From contig OZ241348.1 of assembly GCA_965199915.1 (NCBI GenBank), positions 3,286,001 to 3,350,000 of the forward strand: a stretch of 64,000 nt of DNA, given 5' to 3'. The stretch's first letter is position 1. Each line of letters begins with the position of its first letter. The translations under genes and the position numbers were made by a program. A model generated the notes under the pieces. That model ran no database searches. It was not told the origin of the DNA and saw nothing but the letters and a program-made list of their open reading frames with translations. This DNA comes from VXYL01 sp965199915 (GTDB lineage Bacteria; Pseudomonadota; Gammaproteobacteria; Pseudomonadales; Azotimanducaceae). Positions 16,481 through 24,611 of this stretch are shown here, piece after piece.

Positions 16481-16494
16481 CTCGCGCAAGGCGC

Positions 16495-17433
16495 ATGGGC
16501 TGGCGACTGGCGTTCGCGGGCGCTCCGCACTTCGCCGCCATCGTGCTGCGCCGCCTGATCGATTCGCCGCATTGCGTGGCGCTCGTCTACACGCAGCCGG
16601 ACCGCCCCGCCGGCCGCGGGCGCAAGCTCACGGCCAGCGCGGTGCGGCAAGTGGCCCAGGCCGCGGGCGTGGAAGTGCGGACTCCGGTGCGGCTTGTCGG
16701 CGAGGCGGCAGCGCTCAAGGACGTGGACTGGCTGGTGGTGGCCGCCTACGGGATGTTTCTGCCAACGCCGATACGGCACGCGCCCAGACAGCACTGCTTG
16801 AACGTGCATCCGTCGCTCCTGCCGCGCTGGCGGGGCGCGGCGCCGGTGGAACGCGCCATCATGGCCGGCGACGCGCAGACGGGCGTGAGCATCATGCGGG
16901 TGGAAGCGAAAATGGACGCTGGCCCGGTGTACCGGCGGCGGGGGCTGCCGCTCGACGAATCCGCCAGTGGCGCCGCGGTGACGAGCGCGCTGGCGGAGCT
17001 TGGCGCCCAAACGCTGCTGGAGGTGTTGGACGAACTGCCGCGCCTGCCCGCCGAAGAACAGGATGAGCGCTTGGCCACCTACGCGCCCAAACTCACCGCC
17101 GAGGACGCCCGGATCGACTGGCGGCAACCAGCGGCCAGCATCGCTAGACAAGTGCGGGCTTTGTCCGGACGCATCGCCGCCTACACCACGCTCGGCGACG
17201 ATCTGCGCCTGCGCGTCTTGACGGCGCGGCCAGCGGCGCCGACCACCGATGCGGTTTCCGGCACGCTGCTGCGGCGCGGCAAGGGTTGGCGCGTCGCATG
17301 CGGCGAAGGCGAACTGGAAATCACGACCGTGCAGCTGAACCGCGGCAAGGGCACCCCGCAGACGCTGCAGAGCGCGGTAAACGGCCATCCTGGGCTGTTC
17401 CACCACGGCACCCGCTTTGGCAACGGCCCCTGA
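16495..17433 (+). CDS. fmt: Methionyl-tRNA formyltransferase
   Basis: Fmt formylates Met-tRNAfMet using 10-formyl-tetrahydrofolate before translation initiation. The protein is 312 residues from ATG 16495. A TTG at 16477 overlapping the def stop would give six more residues. The N-terminal domain has the FAGAPHFAAIVL opening, the folate-site LNVHPSLLPRWRGAAPVERA (Asn-His catalytic pair and SLLP loop) and the C-terminal OB-like tRNA domain. It pairs with def. In gammaproteobacteria rsmB and trkA usually follow; here rsmB is missing and an amino-acid catabolic cluster lies in between. Confidence 0.95.
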   Translation: MGWRLAFAGAPHFAAIVLRRLIDSPHCVALVYTQPDRPAGRGRKLTASAVRQVAQAAGVEVRTPVRLVGEAAALKDVDWLVVAAYGMFLPTPIRHAPRQHCLNVHPSLLPRWRGAAPVERAIMAGDAQTGVSIMRVEAKMDAGPVYRRRGLPLDESASGAAVTSALAELGAQTLLEVLDELPRLPAEEQDERLATYAPKLTAEDARIDWRQPAASIARQVRALSGRIAAYTTLGDDLRLRVLTARPAAPTTDAVSGTLLRRGKGWRVACGEGELEITTVQLNRGKGTPQTLQSAVNGHPGLFHHGTRFGNGP

Positions 17434-17523
17434 GCGCCCGCTGCGCCCAACAGCCAACGCGAACGCCACCACCGGCCCGCGGAAGGCGTCGAGGGTGGCT
17501 GGCAGCAACAGCTCGGGCGGTGC

Positions 17524-18483
17524 TCAAACCGGCGCGGGCGTCCCGTAGATCTTGCCTTCCCAACCCGCCCACCAGCTCTCGAAGCGGCGCAGTTGGGTGG
17601 CGGCGTGATTGGCCTGCGCGGTGGTCAGCACGTCGTCGGCAAGCAACGGATGGGCGTAGGCGGAGTCGCCCCGCAGCACCGCCAAGTGCTTGAAATAGAG
17701 CACCAGGTCCGGGCCGGTGTCCAGCCGGCACAAGGGCCGCAACGCCGCGTCCAATTCGCCGGCGAGGCGATAGGCGGCTTGGTCCCCGTCGGCGGCAAGC
17801 AGCGCCAAGCGCGCCAACGTCAGCGATTCCTCCGGGAGGACGTTGCCGATTCCCGTGATCCAGCCGGCCGCGTTGCAGTTGACGTAGCCATGCACCACTT
17901 GCGTGTCCACGCCCACCAGCAAGGTCAGCTCTTCGGTTGCCGAGGTGATGTGCTCGGCCGCGTAGGTGAGCGCTTCGCTGCCGCCAAACTCCTTGTAGCC
18001 GACCAAGTTCGGGTGGCGGTCGCGCAGCGCGAAGAACAACTCGGCGCGCGTCTCGAAACCGTAGTAGGGGCTGTTGTAAATGACCGCCGGAACGTCGCCG
18101 GCCGCAGCCAAGATGTTGGCGAAGTGGTTGCGTTGGGCGGCGCCCGAAGGCCCTCTCGACAACACGCGCGGAATCACCATCAAGCCGTCCGCGCCGATCG
18201 CGCGGGCGTGGGCGGCGTAGGCGACGGCGTCGGCGGGGTTGGCGGCGCCGGTGCCCACCACCACCGGGATGCCCGCCTCCACAAGGCGCACCGTTCCCTG
18301 CATCCGCTGCGCCGAAGAGAGCAACGGCCACTCGCCCATCGAACCGCAGTAGACCACCGCGGACATGCCCCGACCGATCAGCCACCGCGCCTTCTCGACC
18401 AAGCGATCGAAATCCGGCACCCCGGCGGCGTCGCAAGGGGTCATCAGGGCCGGGATGCAGCCCCGGAAGATCTCTCGGTTCAC
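17524..18483 (-). CDS. DapA-family lyase, probable 1-pyrroline-4-hydroxy-2-carboxylate deaminase
   Basis: This 319-residue protein has the dihydrodipicolinate-synthase/N-acetylneuraminate-lyase fold and starts at GTG 18483. The Schiff-base lysine is in LVGYKEFGGS and the catalytic tyrosine in AVIYNSPYYGF; the entry loop is IPALMTPCDA. The family includes several lyases. The specific role is inferred from context, since a D-amino-acid-type oxidoreductase and a proline racemase-family enzyme are encoded divergently right beside it. That trio matches the bacterial trans-4-hydroxyproline route, in which this enzyme deaminates the cyclic imine to 2-oxoglutarate semialdehyde. True DapA is unlikely because lysine-pathway neighbours are absent. 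Confidence 0.8.
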   Translation of the reverse strand: MNREIFRGCIPALMTPCDAAGVPDFDRLVEKARWLIGRGMSAVVYCGSMGEWPLLSSAQRMQGTVRLVEAGIPVVVGTGAANPADAVAYAAHARAIGADGLMVIPRVLSRGPSGAAQRNHFANILAAAGDVPAVIYNSPYYGFETRAELFFALRDRHPNLVGYKEFGGSEALTYAAEHITSATEELTLLVGVDTQVVHGYVNCNAAGWITGIGNVLPEESLTLARLALLAADGDQAAYRLAGELDAALRPLCRLDTGPDLVLYFKHLAVLRGDSAYAHPLLADDVLTTAQANHAATQLRRFESWWAGWEGKIYGTPAPV

Positions 18484-18698
18484 GAAACAACGCCTCCTTG
18501 GGCCATGTGAGCTTCTTGAGGCACAGTATGGACCTCCGATCCTGACGGCAACCTTGCGCCGCAACGAGCGTCTCGAACCGCATTGCGCTGCGGACCTCCG
18601 GTTGCCAGCTCTCCGCAAGTGTCCAATACTGTCGCCGAACAGCAACCTTGCGTTGGCAGCCGGGCGGCGTCGCCGAAGACCGGCCCGAAGGAACGGAT

Positions 18699-20018
18699 GT
18701 GGCCGAGTCCAACACCCACGCCGCGGGCGATTCCGGCGATCTCGACAATCTCCATGCTTCCGCACGGCTTCCCGAGGCGGCGGACGTCGTCGTCGTGGGG
18801 GCGGGCGCGGTCGGGTTGGCCATCGCCTACGAGCTGGCGGGGCGGGGGCGGGCGCCGGTCGTCGTCGAGCGCGGGAAGTTGGGCGCGGGCACGTCTTGGG
18901 GGAACGCCGGATTCGTCGTTCCGAGCCATGTGATTCCGGTGCCCGAACCGGGGATGTTCGCCACCGCGGTGCGCTCCATCCTCAGCGGAAAGGGGCCGGT
19001 GACCATGCGCCCGCTGCCCAACCTCAGCCTGCTGCGGTGGGTCGTCCGCTTCCTGCGCCATTGCCGGCCGCGGGCCGTGAACGCCGCCGCCCCGGTGCTG
19101 GCTTCGCTCAGCGACCTCAGCGCCCGGCTGTTTCAAGAGTGGCTGGCCGAGGAGCGCATCGAGTGCGCCTACACGTCGGACGGCCTGCTCAACGTGTTCG
19201 GCGATGCGCATGCGTTCGCCAAGGCGCGACACCAGGCGGAGTGGGAAGCCGCGTTCGGGGTTCCAGCGCGGATCTTGGACGCCGACGAGACGCGGACGCT
19301 GGAGCCGGCATTGAACGAATCGGTGGTCGGATCAGTGTTCCACCCGCAAGACGCCGGCCTCGATCCGGGCCGGTTTCTTGCCGGTTTGGCGGCAGCGGCC
19401 GTGCGGCGCGGGGCAACGCTGGTGCCGGAGGCGGAAGCGCTCGACGCGCGGACCGCCGCCGGCGAGGTGCGCTGCCTCATCACTTCGCGCGGCGAGATAC
19501 GGGCGCGCGAAGTGGTGATCGCCGCTGGCGCGTGGAGTCCGCGCTTGGCTTCGCGCTTCGGCCAGCGCCTGCCCATCGAACCCGCCAAGGGCTACAGCCT
19601 CACCGTGCGCCGGCCGTTGCGCGGCCCGCAGCGCAGAATGCTGCTTGGAGAGAAGTACGTGGCGGTGGCACCGATGGGCGACAAGCTGCGGCTGAGCGGC
19701 TGGTTTGAACTGGGGCGGCGGGATGCGCGGCTGCCCGCCGCCCGGCTGGCGCGGGTGGAGAGCAACACCCGTTCGCGCTTGCACTTGGACGCGAGCTTGC
19801 GCGTGATCTCGCGGTGGGCGGGATTCCGCCCGGTCACGCCGGACGGCGTACCGATCATTGGCCGCGCCCGCGAATGGCGCAACCTCACCTACGCGGCCGG
19901 GCACGCGATGCTGGGGCTCACCTTGGCGCCCGCCAGCGGGCGCTTGGTGGCGCAGTTGCTTTGCGGCGAACCACCGCAAGTGGACATCAACCGCTGTTCC
20001 CCGGAGAGATTTCGATGA
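18699..20018 (+). CDS. FAD-dependent D-amino-acid (D-hydroxyproline) dehydrogenase
   Basis: This is a 439-residue flavoprotein of the DAO/GlpO family. An N-terminal Rossmann motif VVVVGAGAVGLAIAYELAGR is followed by an FAD-binding GTSWGNAGFVVPSH block. A C-terminal GFRPVTPDGVPIIGRA segment and the AGHAMLGLTLAP tail, typical of DadA-like dehydrogenases, are also present. The start is GTG 18699, with AAGGA just upstream; the frame extends further 5' without a better start. It would oxidise cis-4-hydroxy-D-proline to the imine used by the DapA-family lyase across the divergent promoter region. It overlaps the downstream epimerase by four bases (ATGA). Confidence 0.85.
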   Translation: MAESNTHAAGDSGDLDNLHASARLPEAADVVVVGAGAVGLAIAYELAGRGRAPVVVERGKLGAGTSWGNAGFVVPSHVIPVPEPGMFATAVRSILSGKGPVTMRPLPNLSLLRWVVRFLRHCRPRAVNAAAPVLASLSDLSARLFQEWLAEERIECAYTSDGLLNVFGDAHAFAKARHQAEWEAAFGVPARILDADETRTLEPALNESVVGSVFHPQDAGLDPGRFLAGLAAAAVRRGATLVPEAEALDARTAAGEVRCLITSRGEIRAREVVIAAGAWSPRLASRFGQRLPIEPAKGYSLTVRRPLRGPQRRMLLGEKYVAVAPMGDKLRLSGWFELGRRDARLPAARLARVESNTRSRLHLDASLRVISRWAGFRPVTPDGVPIIGRAREWRNLTYAAGHAMLGLTLAPASGRLVAQLLCGEPPQVDINRCSPERFR

Positions 20019-21019
20019 AGCGGACCACATCGCTCGCGCTGCGCCGCGTTTCGGTGATCGACTCCCACACTGGCGGGATGCCCACGCGGGCCGTCTTGGA
20101 CGGGTTTCCGAAACTGCGCGGCGACACGGTCGCCGACCAGCGCGACGACTTGCGCCGTCGTTTCGGACGTCTCGCGCGCGCCGTGGTCGCGCCGCCGCGA
20201 GGGAACGACGCTGTGGTGGCCGCGCTGCTGGTGCCGCCCGATTCGGCGGCCGCGGCCGCGGGCGTGATCTTCTTCGACCAATCCGGCCCCATTGGAATGT
20301 GCGGACACGGAACCATCGGCTTGGCGCACACGCTGCGCTCCCTGGGCAGGATTGGCGAAGGCCGGCACCTGCTGGACACGCCGGCCGGCCAAGTCGCCAT
20401 CGAATGCCGGGCAGACGGGCGGGTGGCGGTGGCCAACGTGCCGAGCCGCCGCTTGGCGTCCGGCATCGCTTTGCAAGTGGACGGCGTGGGCCACGTCACC
20501 GCCGACATCGCGTACGGGGGCAACACCTTCCTGCTGGTGCGGCACCCGGCGATAGACCTTGCCCAGCCTCGAGAAGCTCTGGTCGCCACCACCAAGGCGA
20601 TGTTGACCGCCGCGCACCGGGCGGGCCACGGCGAGGTGGACCACGTTGAATTGCATGGGGCGCCCACCTTGGCCAACGCCAGCGCCCGCAATTTCGTGCT
20701 CTGCCCCAGCGGCGCCTACGATCGCTCGCCGTGCGGTACGGGCACCAGCGCCAAAGTCGCGTGCCTGGCCGCCGATGGGGAACTGGAGCCGGGTGAAGAG
20801 TGGGTGCAGGAATCCATCACCGGGTCCGTGTTCACCGTTTCCTACCAGTGGATCGACCGCGGCCGGGGGCTGATCGCTCCGCTCGTGGTGGGCGCAGCGG
20901 AATTGACCGCCGAGTGCGACCTGCTCTTCCCGCCGCAGGATGTGCAAGCCCAAGCCGAAGACCCAGCCGCGCCTACCGCAGGCGGACTTTCCGGCCGCGA
21001 CCAGCCGCCACCGCCGTGA
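20015..21019 (+). CDS. Proline racemase-family enzyme, probable 4-hydroxyproline 2-epimerase
   Basis: This 334-residue protein has both catalytic cysteines of the proline racemase family, one in MCGHGTIGL and one in SPCGTGTSAK. The substrate loop IDSHTGGMPTR is also present. Epimerases and racemases keep both cysteines, whereas the related dehydratases replace the first with threonine or serine, so epimerisation is favoured. With the neighbouring dehydrogenase and lyase it would start degradation of trans-4-hydroxy-L-proline. It is translationally coupled to the dehydrogenase. Its last 47 bases overlap the convergent methyltransferase gene. Confidence 0.87.
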   Translation: MKRTTSLALRRVSVIDSHTGGMPTRAVLDGFPKLRGDTVADQRDDLRRRFGRLARAVVAPPRGNDAVVAALLVPPDSAAAAAGVIFFDQSGPIGMCGHGTIGLAHTLRSLGRIGEGRHLLDTPAGQVAIECRADGRVAVANVPSRRLASGIALQVDGVGHVTADIAYGGNTFLLVRHPAIDLAQPREALVATTKAMLTAAHRAGHGEVDHVELHGAPTLANASARNFVLCPSGAYDRSPCGTGTSAKVACLAADGELEPGEEWVQESITGSVFTVSYQWIDRGRGLIAPLVVGAAELTAECDLLFPPQDVQAQAEDPAAPTAGGLSGRDQPPPP

Positions 21020-21899
21020 CGCCAAACGCCGGCGCGTGGCGGCGCACGTTCTCGAACCCGGCCTCCGCCAGCCGCCGCATCACGCCGGCGGCGGTCTTGC
21101 CGCCCGCGCCGCTGGCGGGGTCGCCGACGTAGTGGAACAAGCGGCCGCCGCGTTTGAGCACGCGGCGCAGTTCGCGGTAGAACGCTCGGGAATACAAGGC
21201 GCCGGCGAGCGGCACCGCGGGCGGGTCGTGGAGGACAGCGGCGAACGCGCCGGTCTCCAATCCCGCGGCCACTTCCACCACGTCGCCGATGACCAGCGTT
21301 ATTTCGCGGTTGTCGAACAACTCCCGCGACCACGGGTTGCACCGCGCCAACTCGATGGCCGCCGAATCGAGCTCCACGGTGAGCACTTCCCGCCCCGCGC
21401 GCGCCAGCTCGATCGCCGTGTAGCCAAGGCCCGTCGCCGTGTCCAACACGCGACCGCGACCGCGCCCAAGCGCCCGCACTTTGGCGCGGGTGTCCGCGAG
21501 CGGCGTCGTGCCGCGAATGCGGTGCATGTTGAAACCGGCCACCAAGGTCGTCGGCGCTTCGTCCGTGGGCAGCAGCGAACGCGCCCAACCCGTGGTGGCG
21601 GAGAGGAGCGCCACCGGACGCGGCTCGCCGTCAACGACGTGGAAGCATTTGTTGCGGTCGCCGGCGATCTTGGTCAACGCGGCCATCGACACCGGCGCCG
21701 CGCCAATCCGCGCCGCTCCGTCCTCGATCCGCACCGCCGCCTCGCTGCGCCCCAAGTCCAAGCTGACGGTCGCGAAGTGTTCATCGCGCCGAATCGCCTC
21801 AAGCAGCGCGCGCGCCTGGCGGTGCGTCAGCAACGGCTCTGGAGCGCAACGCGCGCCGCCGCCGGGCCGCTCTTGCACACGCGAGACCTCCCGCGCCAT
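20973..21899 (-). CDS. Class I SAM-dependent methyltransferase-like protein
   Basis: This protein of about 308 residues (start ATG 21899; an upstream start at 21962 is possible) has a Rossmann methyltransferase core near its middle. VLDTATGLGYTAIELA is motif I, VLTVELDSAAIELA is motif II and AVLHDPPAV is the post-II acidic strand. The N-terminal ~100 residues are a separate domain I do not recognise (LLTHRQARALLEAI then FHVVDGEPRPVAL). It is not RsmB, despite lying where rsmB is expected between fmt and trkA, because the NOL1/NOP2/Sun cysteines are absent. The substrate is unknown. Its 3' end overlaps the epimerase gene tail to tail. Confidence 0.7.
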   Translation of the reverse strand: MAREVSRVQERPGGGARCAPEPLLTHRQARALLEAIRRDEHFATVSLDLGRSEAAVRIEDGAARIGAAPVSMAALTKIAGDRNKCFHVVDGEPRPVALLSATTGWARSLLPTDEAPTTLVAGFNMHRIRGTTPLADTRAKVRALGRGRGRVLDTATGLGYTAIELARAGREVLTVELDSAAIELARCNPWSRELFDNREITLVIGDVVEVAAGLETGAFAAVLHDPPAVPLAGALYSRAFYRELRRVLKRGGRLFHYVGDPASGAGGKTAAGVMRRLAEAGFENVRRHAPAFGVTAVAAGRGRKVRLR

Positions 21900-21995
21900 T
21901 TCCACTCCACTCCCAAGCGCACGCGCGACCGCCGCGCCGTCTGTCGCCAAGCACACTACCACGCGACTTTTCCGCCGCGCACCGCCCGCGCTCCC

Positions 21996-22036
21996 GCGCT
22001 AGTGCGCTAGTGCGCTAGCACCGACCGTGCGCTAGC
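21996..22036. repeat. Four GCGCTAG(T/C) units upstream of trkA
   Basis: GCGCTAGT occurs at 21996-22003 and 22004-22011, then GCGCTAGC at 22012-22019 and 22029-22036. The last copy ends 16 bases before the trkA start, so it lies in the promoter or leader. CTAG is normally a rare tetranucleotide in bacterial DNA, so four in 41 bases stand out. The last two copies are self-complementary (GCTAGC) and could form a cruciform or bind a dimeric protein. Confidence 0.6.
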
Positions 22037-22052
22037 GCGGTAGAATGTCCCC

Positions 22053-23447
22053 ATGAAGATACTCATCCTCGGCGCTGGGCAGACCGGCGGTTCGCTGGCT
22101 GAGCATCTCGCCAACGAAGCCTTCGACATCACGCTGGTCGATCACGACGAGCAGCGCTTGAAGGACCTCAAGGATCGTCTGGACATCCGCACCGTTCACG
22201 GCCACGCCTCGCGGCCGGACACGCTGCTCGCCGCCGGCGCCGACGACATGGACATGCTCGTCGCCGTCACCAACAGCGACGAAGTGAACATGGTGGCCTG
22301 CCAAGTGTGCTACTCGCTGTTCCAAACGCCGATGAAGATCGCGCGCATCCGTTCGAACGAATACGTCACCGGCCCGGACGAGGGCGACGCCGACATCGAG
22401 TTCTTCAGCCGCGACCACATGCCCATCGACGTGCTCATCAATCCGGAGCGCGTGGTGATGGAGCAGGTGAAGGAGCTGTTGGAGCACCCGGGGGCGTTGC
22501 AGGTGTTGGACTTCGCAAACGGGCGCGTGCAGCTCGTGGCGGTGCGCGCCGTGGAGGGCGGGCCGCTGGTGGGCAAGGAGCTGCGGGCGCTGCGCGCGCA
22601 TGTGCCGAAGGTGCATACCAAGGTGGTGGCGATCTTCCGCCAAGGGCACCCGATCATCCCCGCCGACGAGACGGTGGTGGAAATGGACGACGAGGTGTTC
22701 TTCATCGCCCCGGAGAAGAACATCAACGCCGTGCTGTCCGCGCTGCGGCAGGTCGAACGTCCCAACCGGCGGGTGATGATCGCCGGCGGCGGCAACGTGG
22801 GCTTGCTGCTCGCCCGCGCCATCGACGGCGACTTCCGCGTCAAAGTGGTGGAGTTCGATCCCGCGCAGGCGGAACGCGCCTCCGTGCGCTTGGACAACGG
22901 TGTGGTCATTCTCGGCGACGCCACGGACCGGGATCTGCTCCTCGGCGAGAGCGTCGACGACGTGGACGTCTTCTGTTCCGTCACCAACGACGACGAGGTG
23001 AACATCATGTCCGCGCTGCTCGCCAAGCGGCTGGGCGCCCGCCGGGTGATGGCGCTCATCACCAAACCGGCGTATGTGGACTTGGTGGAAGGCAGCGAAA
23101 TCGACATCGCCATTTCCCCGCAACTGGCCACCACCAGTTCCATCCTTTCCCATGTGCGCCACGCCGACGTCGCCCGCGTTCACAGCCTGCGCCGCGGCGC
23201 CGCGGAGGCGATGGAGACCGTGGTGAACGGCGACGCGCGCAACAGCAAGGTGGCGGATCGGCGGCTCGACCAGATCGCGCTGCCCGCCGGCGTCACCGTC
23301 GGCGCGGTGGTGCGCGGCGAAGACGTGCTGGTGGCCAGTGGCGACGTCGTCCTGCAAGCGGGCGACCACATGATCCTCTTCGTGGTGGACAAGTCGCGGA
23401 TTCGCGCCGTGGAGCGGCTGTTTCAAGTGGGCTTGAGTTTCTTCTAA
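22053..23447 (+). CDS. trkA: Trk potassium uptake peripheral subunit
   Basis: TrkA is the NAD(H)-binding cytoplasmic ring that gates the TrkH channel. The 464 residues contain two RCK_N/RCK_C repeats. The first Rossmann motif is ILGAGQTGGSLAEHL (residues ~5-19) and the second is MIAGGGNVGLLLAR (~residues 245-258). The gene starts at ATG 22053 after the GCGCTAG repeats. Its final ~60 bases are duplicated 1.15 kb downstream, just before trkH, and a minus-strand gene of the intervening insert ends inside the trkA stop codon (shared TAA/TAG bases). Confidence 0.95.
   Translation: MKILILGAGQTGGSLAEHLANEAFDITLVDHDEQRLKDLKDRLDIRTVHGHASRPDTLLAAGADDMDMLVAVTNSDEVNMVACQVCYSLFQTPMKIARIRSNEYVTGPDEGDADIEFFSRDHMPIDVLINPERVVMEQVKELLEHPGALQVLDFANGRVQLVAVRAVEGGPLVGKELRALRAHVPKVHTKVVAIFRQGHPIIPADETVVEMDDEVFFIAPEKNINAVLSALRQVERPNRRVMIAGGGNVGLLLARAIDGDFRVKVVEFDPAQAERASVRLDNGVVILGDATDRDLLLGESVDDVDVFCSVTNDDEVNIMSALLAKRLGARRVMALITKPAYVDLVEGSEIDIAISPQLATTSSILSHVRHADVARVHSLRRGAAEAMETVVNGDARNSKVADRRLDQIALPAGVTVGAVVRGEDVLVASGDVVLQAGDHMILFVVDKSRIRAVERLFQVGLSFF
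23374..23447 (+). repeat. Left direct repeat: native 3' end of trkA
   Basis: This copy is the real trkA end. It shares a perfect 40-base run (23406-23445) with 24554-24593. Similarity extends 5' to TCCTCTT at 23374 with scattered, mostly synonymous changes. It forms the left boundary of the trkA-trkH insert. Confidence 0.9.
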
Positions 23448-24274
23448 CGCCCAGCATGGCGAACCTTGAACTGTTCACAAGCATCGCACCAGCGCGTGAA
23501 GTCCATGAACGGGTGGCGTGACGGGTGGTTGGGCCAGAACACCACGGTAAGGGGGTCGCCCCCGGTGCGGACTTCCCACTCCCTGAACCGGTAGCACTTC
23601 CGGTCGGCGGGATCTGCTATTAGCTGGTATTCCTCGTCGGGTTTGCTCACGTTCAACTCGAAGATCGACTCGAAGACTTGCCGTGCGGATCCGCCCCGAA
23701 GCTTGCCCTGCAAGCCAAGGCAGACCAGCCACCTCGGACGCAGTCCCCACCTGATGGTGCGAAGCACCCACTCTGCGAAGGCTGGGTTGATGACTACGCT
23801 CGAAGCGTTGCCGTTTCGTTCCGGATCGAGGTTCATGTTCCCGAACAGGGCGTAGGCGTCTGTCTCTGAACCACCGGGCGGCGTGGCCATAGCGCGGGCA
23901 AGATGCCGAACTTTGTCCCAGTACCTCCCAGCGTAGTCCACATGCGGATGGGGGCGACCCGCCGGCGGCGGTTCCAACGGGGCAGACGTGTCGTCCCCAG
24001 CCTCTGGCGAGTTGCCCGGCGATACCCCCAGTGTCACCAGCAAGGGATTGATCGAGGTTGCGTTGCCATACGGCCAGGTCGGCACAGGACATCCCTCGCA
24101 AAGCGCCTTTTGAATGGCGTCCAGCTGCGAATCCGCGAGCGATCGCGCCGAGCTCAACCGCCGTGCCGCCGACTGGCACCATAGGTCGGGAGGGGTGCCG
24201 GTCGCAATCTGCCGTCCCATGCGCTTCGCATAGGGGTTCAGCGTCGAGTCGGAAAAGTCGTAGTGGTCACGCAT
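23444..24274 (-). CDS. Insert-borne protein: antitoxin-like N-terminus joined to a domain of unknown function
   Basis: This is a 276-residue product. The first ~22 residues (MRDHYDFSDSTLNPYAKRMG) read like the start of the small antitoxins that follow BrnT-type toxins. The remainder is unrelated: LLVTLGVSPGNSPEAGDD, FGNMNLDPERNGNASS and WVLRTIRWGLRPRWLVCLGL. That pattern faintly recalls uracil-DNA-glycosylase-fold proteins, but I would not assign it. The start ATG (24274) overlaps the end of a brnT-like fragment. The stop falls within the trkA stop codon, so the gene exactly fills the insert. A chimera made by recombination is likely. Confidence 0.6.
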   Translation of the reverse strand: MRDHYDFSDSTLNPYAKRMGRQIATGTPPDLWCQSAARRLSSARSLADSQLDAIQKALCEGCPVPTWPYGNATSINPLLVTLGVSPGNSPEAGDDTSAPLEPPPAGRPHPHVDYAGRYWDKVRHLARAMATPPGGSETDAYALFGNMNLDPERNGNASSVVINPAFAEWVLRTIRWGLRPRWLVCLGLQGKLRGGSARQVFESIFELNVSKPDEEYQLIADPADRKCYRFREWEVRTGGDPLTVVFWPNHPSRHPFMDFTRWCDACEQFKVRHAGR

Positions 24275-24370
24275 GGCGGAAGCCCTCGTATTGTGTCCGC
24301 TCGTGGCGGCTTGCCTTGCGTGCCGAAATGATGCGAATCACATCGTCCTGTCGCGGAGTATACGCCCCGA
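24267..24370 (-). pseudogene. C-terminal fragment of a BrnT-like toxin
   Basis: About 30 codons reading YTPRQDDVIRIISARKAS then RHERTQYEGF end at 24267, overlapping the next gene's ATG. The IRIISARKA-x-x-x-E-R-x-x-Y signature is the C-terminal end of BrnT-family toxins, and overlap with a following antitoxin is their normal layout. No recognisable N-terminal half is present upstream, so the toxin is broken. The left limit of the fragment is approximate. Confidence 0.55.
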
Positions 24371-24523
24371 TTGGCAGGCACGATCGGACCTGCACGGTTG
24401 ACTTGGGGTTGCAGTTGACGACAATGCGCCACGAAACGCTGGGCGACTTGCCGGGCGTCCACACAAGTGGAGTGCGCCTCCGGGGCACTGGACGAAACTG
24501 AGGAGGCACACAAACATGGGCAG

Positions 24524-24595
24524 TCCTCTTCTGTGGACAAATCCGGGATTCGTGCCGTGGAGCGGCTGTTTCAAGTGGGCTTGAGTTTCTTCTGA
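24524..24595 (+). repeat. Right direct repeat: duplicated trkA 3' end
   Basis: This is a second copy of the trkA terminus, from TCCTCTT to a TGA stop. In frame it still reads VDKSGIRAVERLFQVGLSFF, identical to the trkA end except one R-to-G change, with several silent changes and TGA instead of TAA. It is 16 bases upstream of trkH. Silent divergence suggests it came from another trkA allele rather than a recent local duplication. Confidence 0.9.
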
Positions 24596-24611
24596 CGGTT
24601 CGCTGCGGGCG

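Noticed and set aside
17524..18483. Calling the DapA-family gene dapA
   Set aside because: No lysine-pathway neighbours. The divergent dehydrogenase and epimerase point to hydroxyproline breakdown instead.
20973..21962. Annotation of the methyltransferase as RsmB by position
   Set aside because: The Sun-family cysteine motifs and the NusB-like N-terminal domain are absent.
21996..22036. CRISPR array
   Set aside because: The units are 8 bases long and directly abutting, with no spacers or cas genes. No CRISPR-like repeat was noticed elsewhere in the window.
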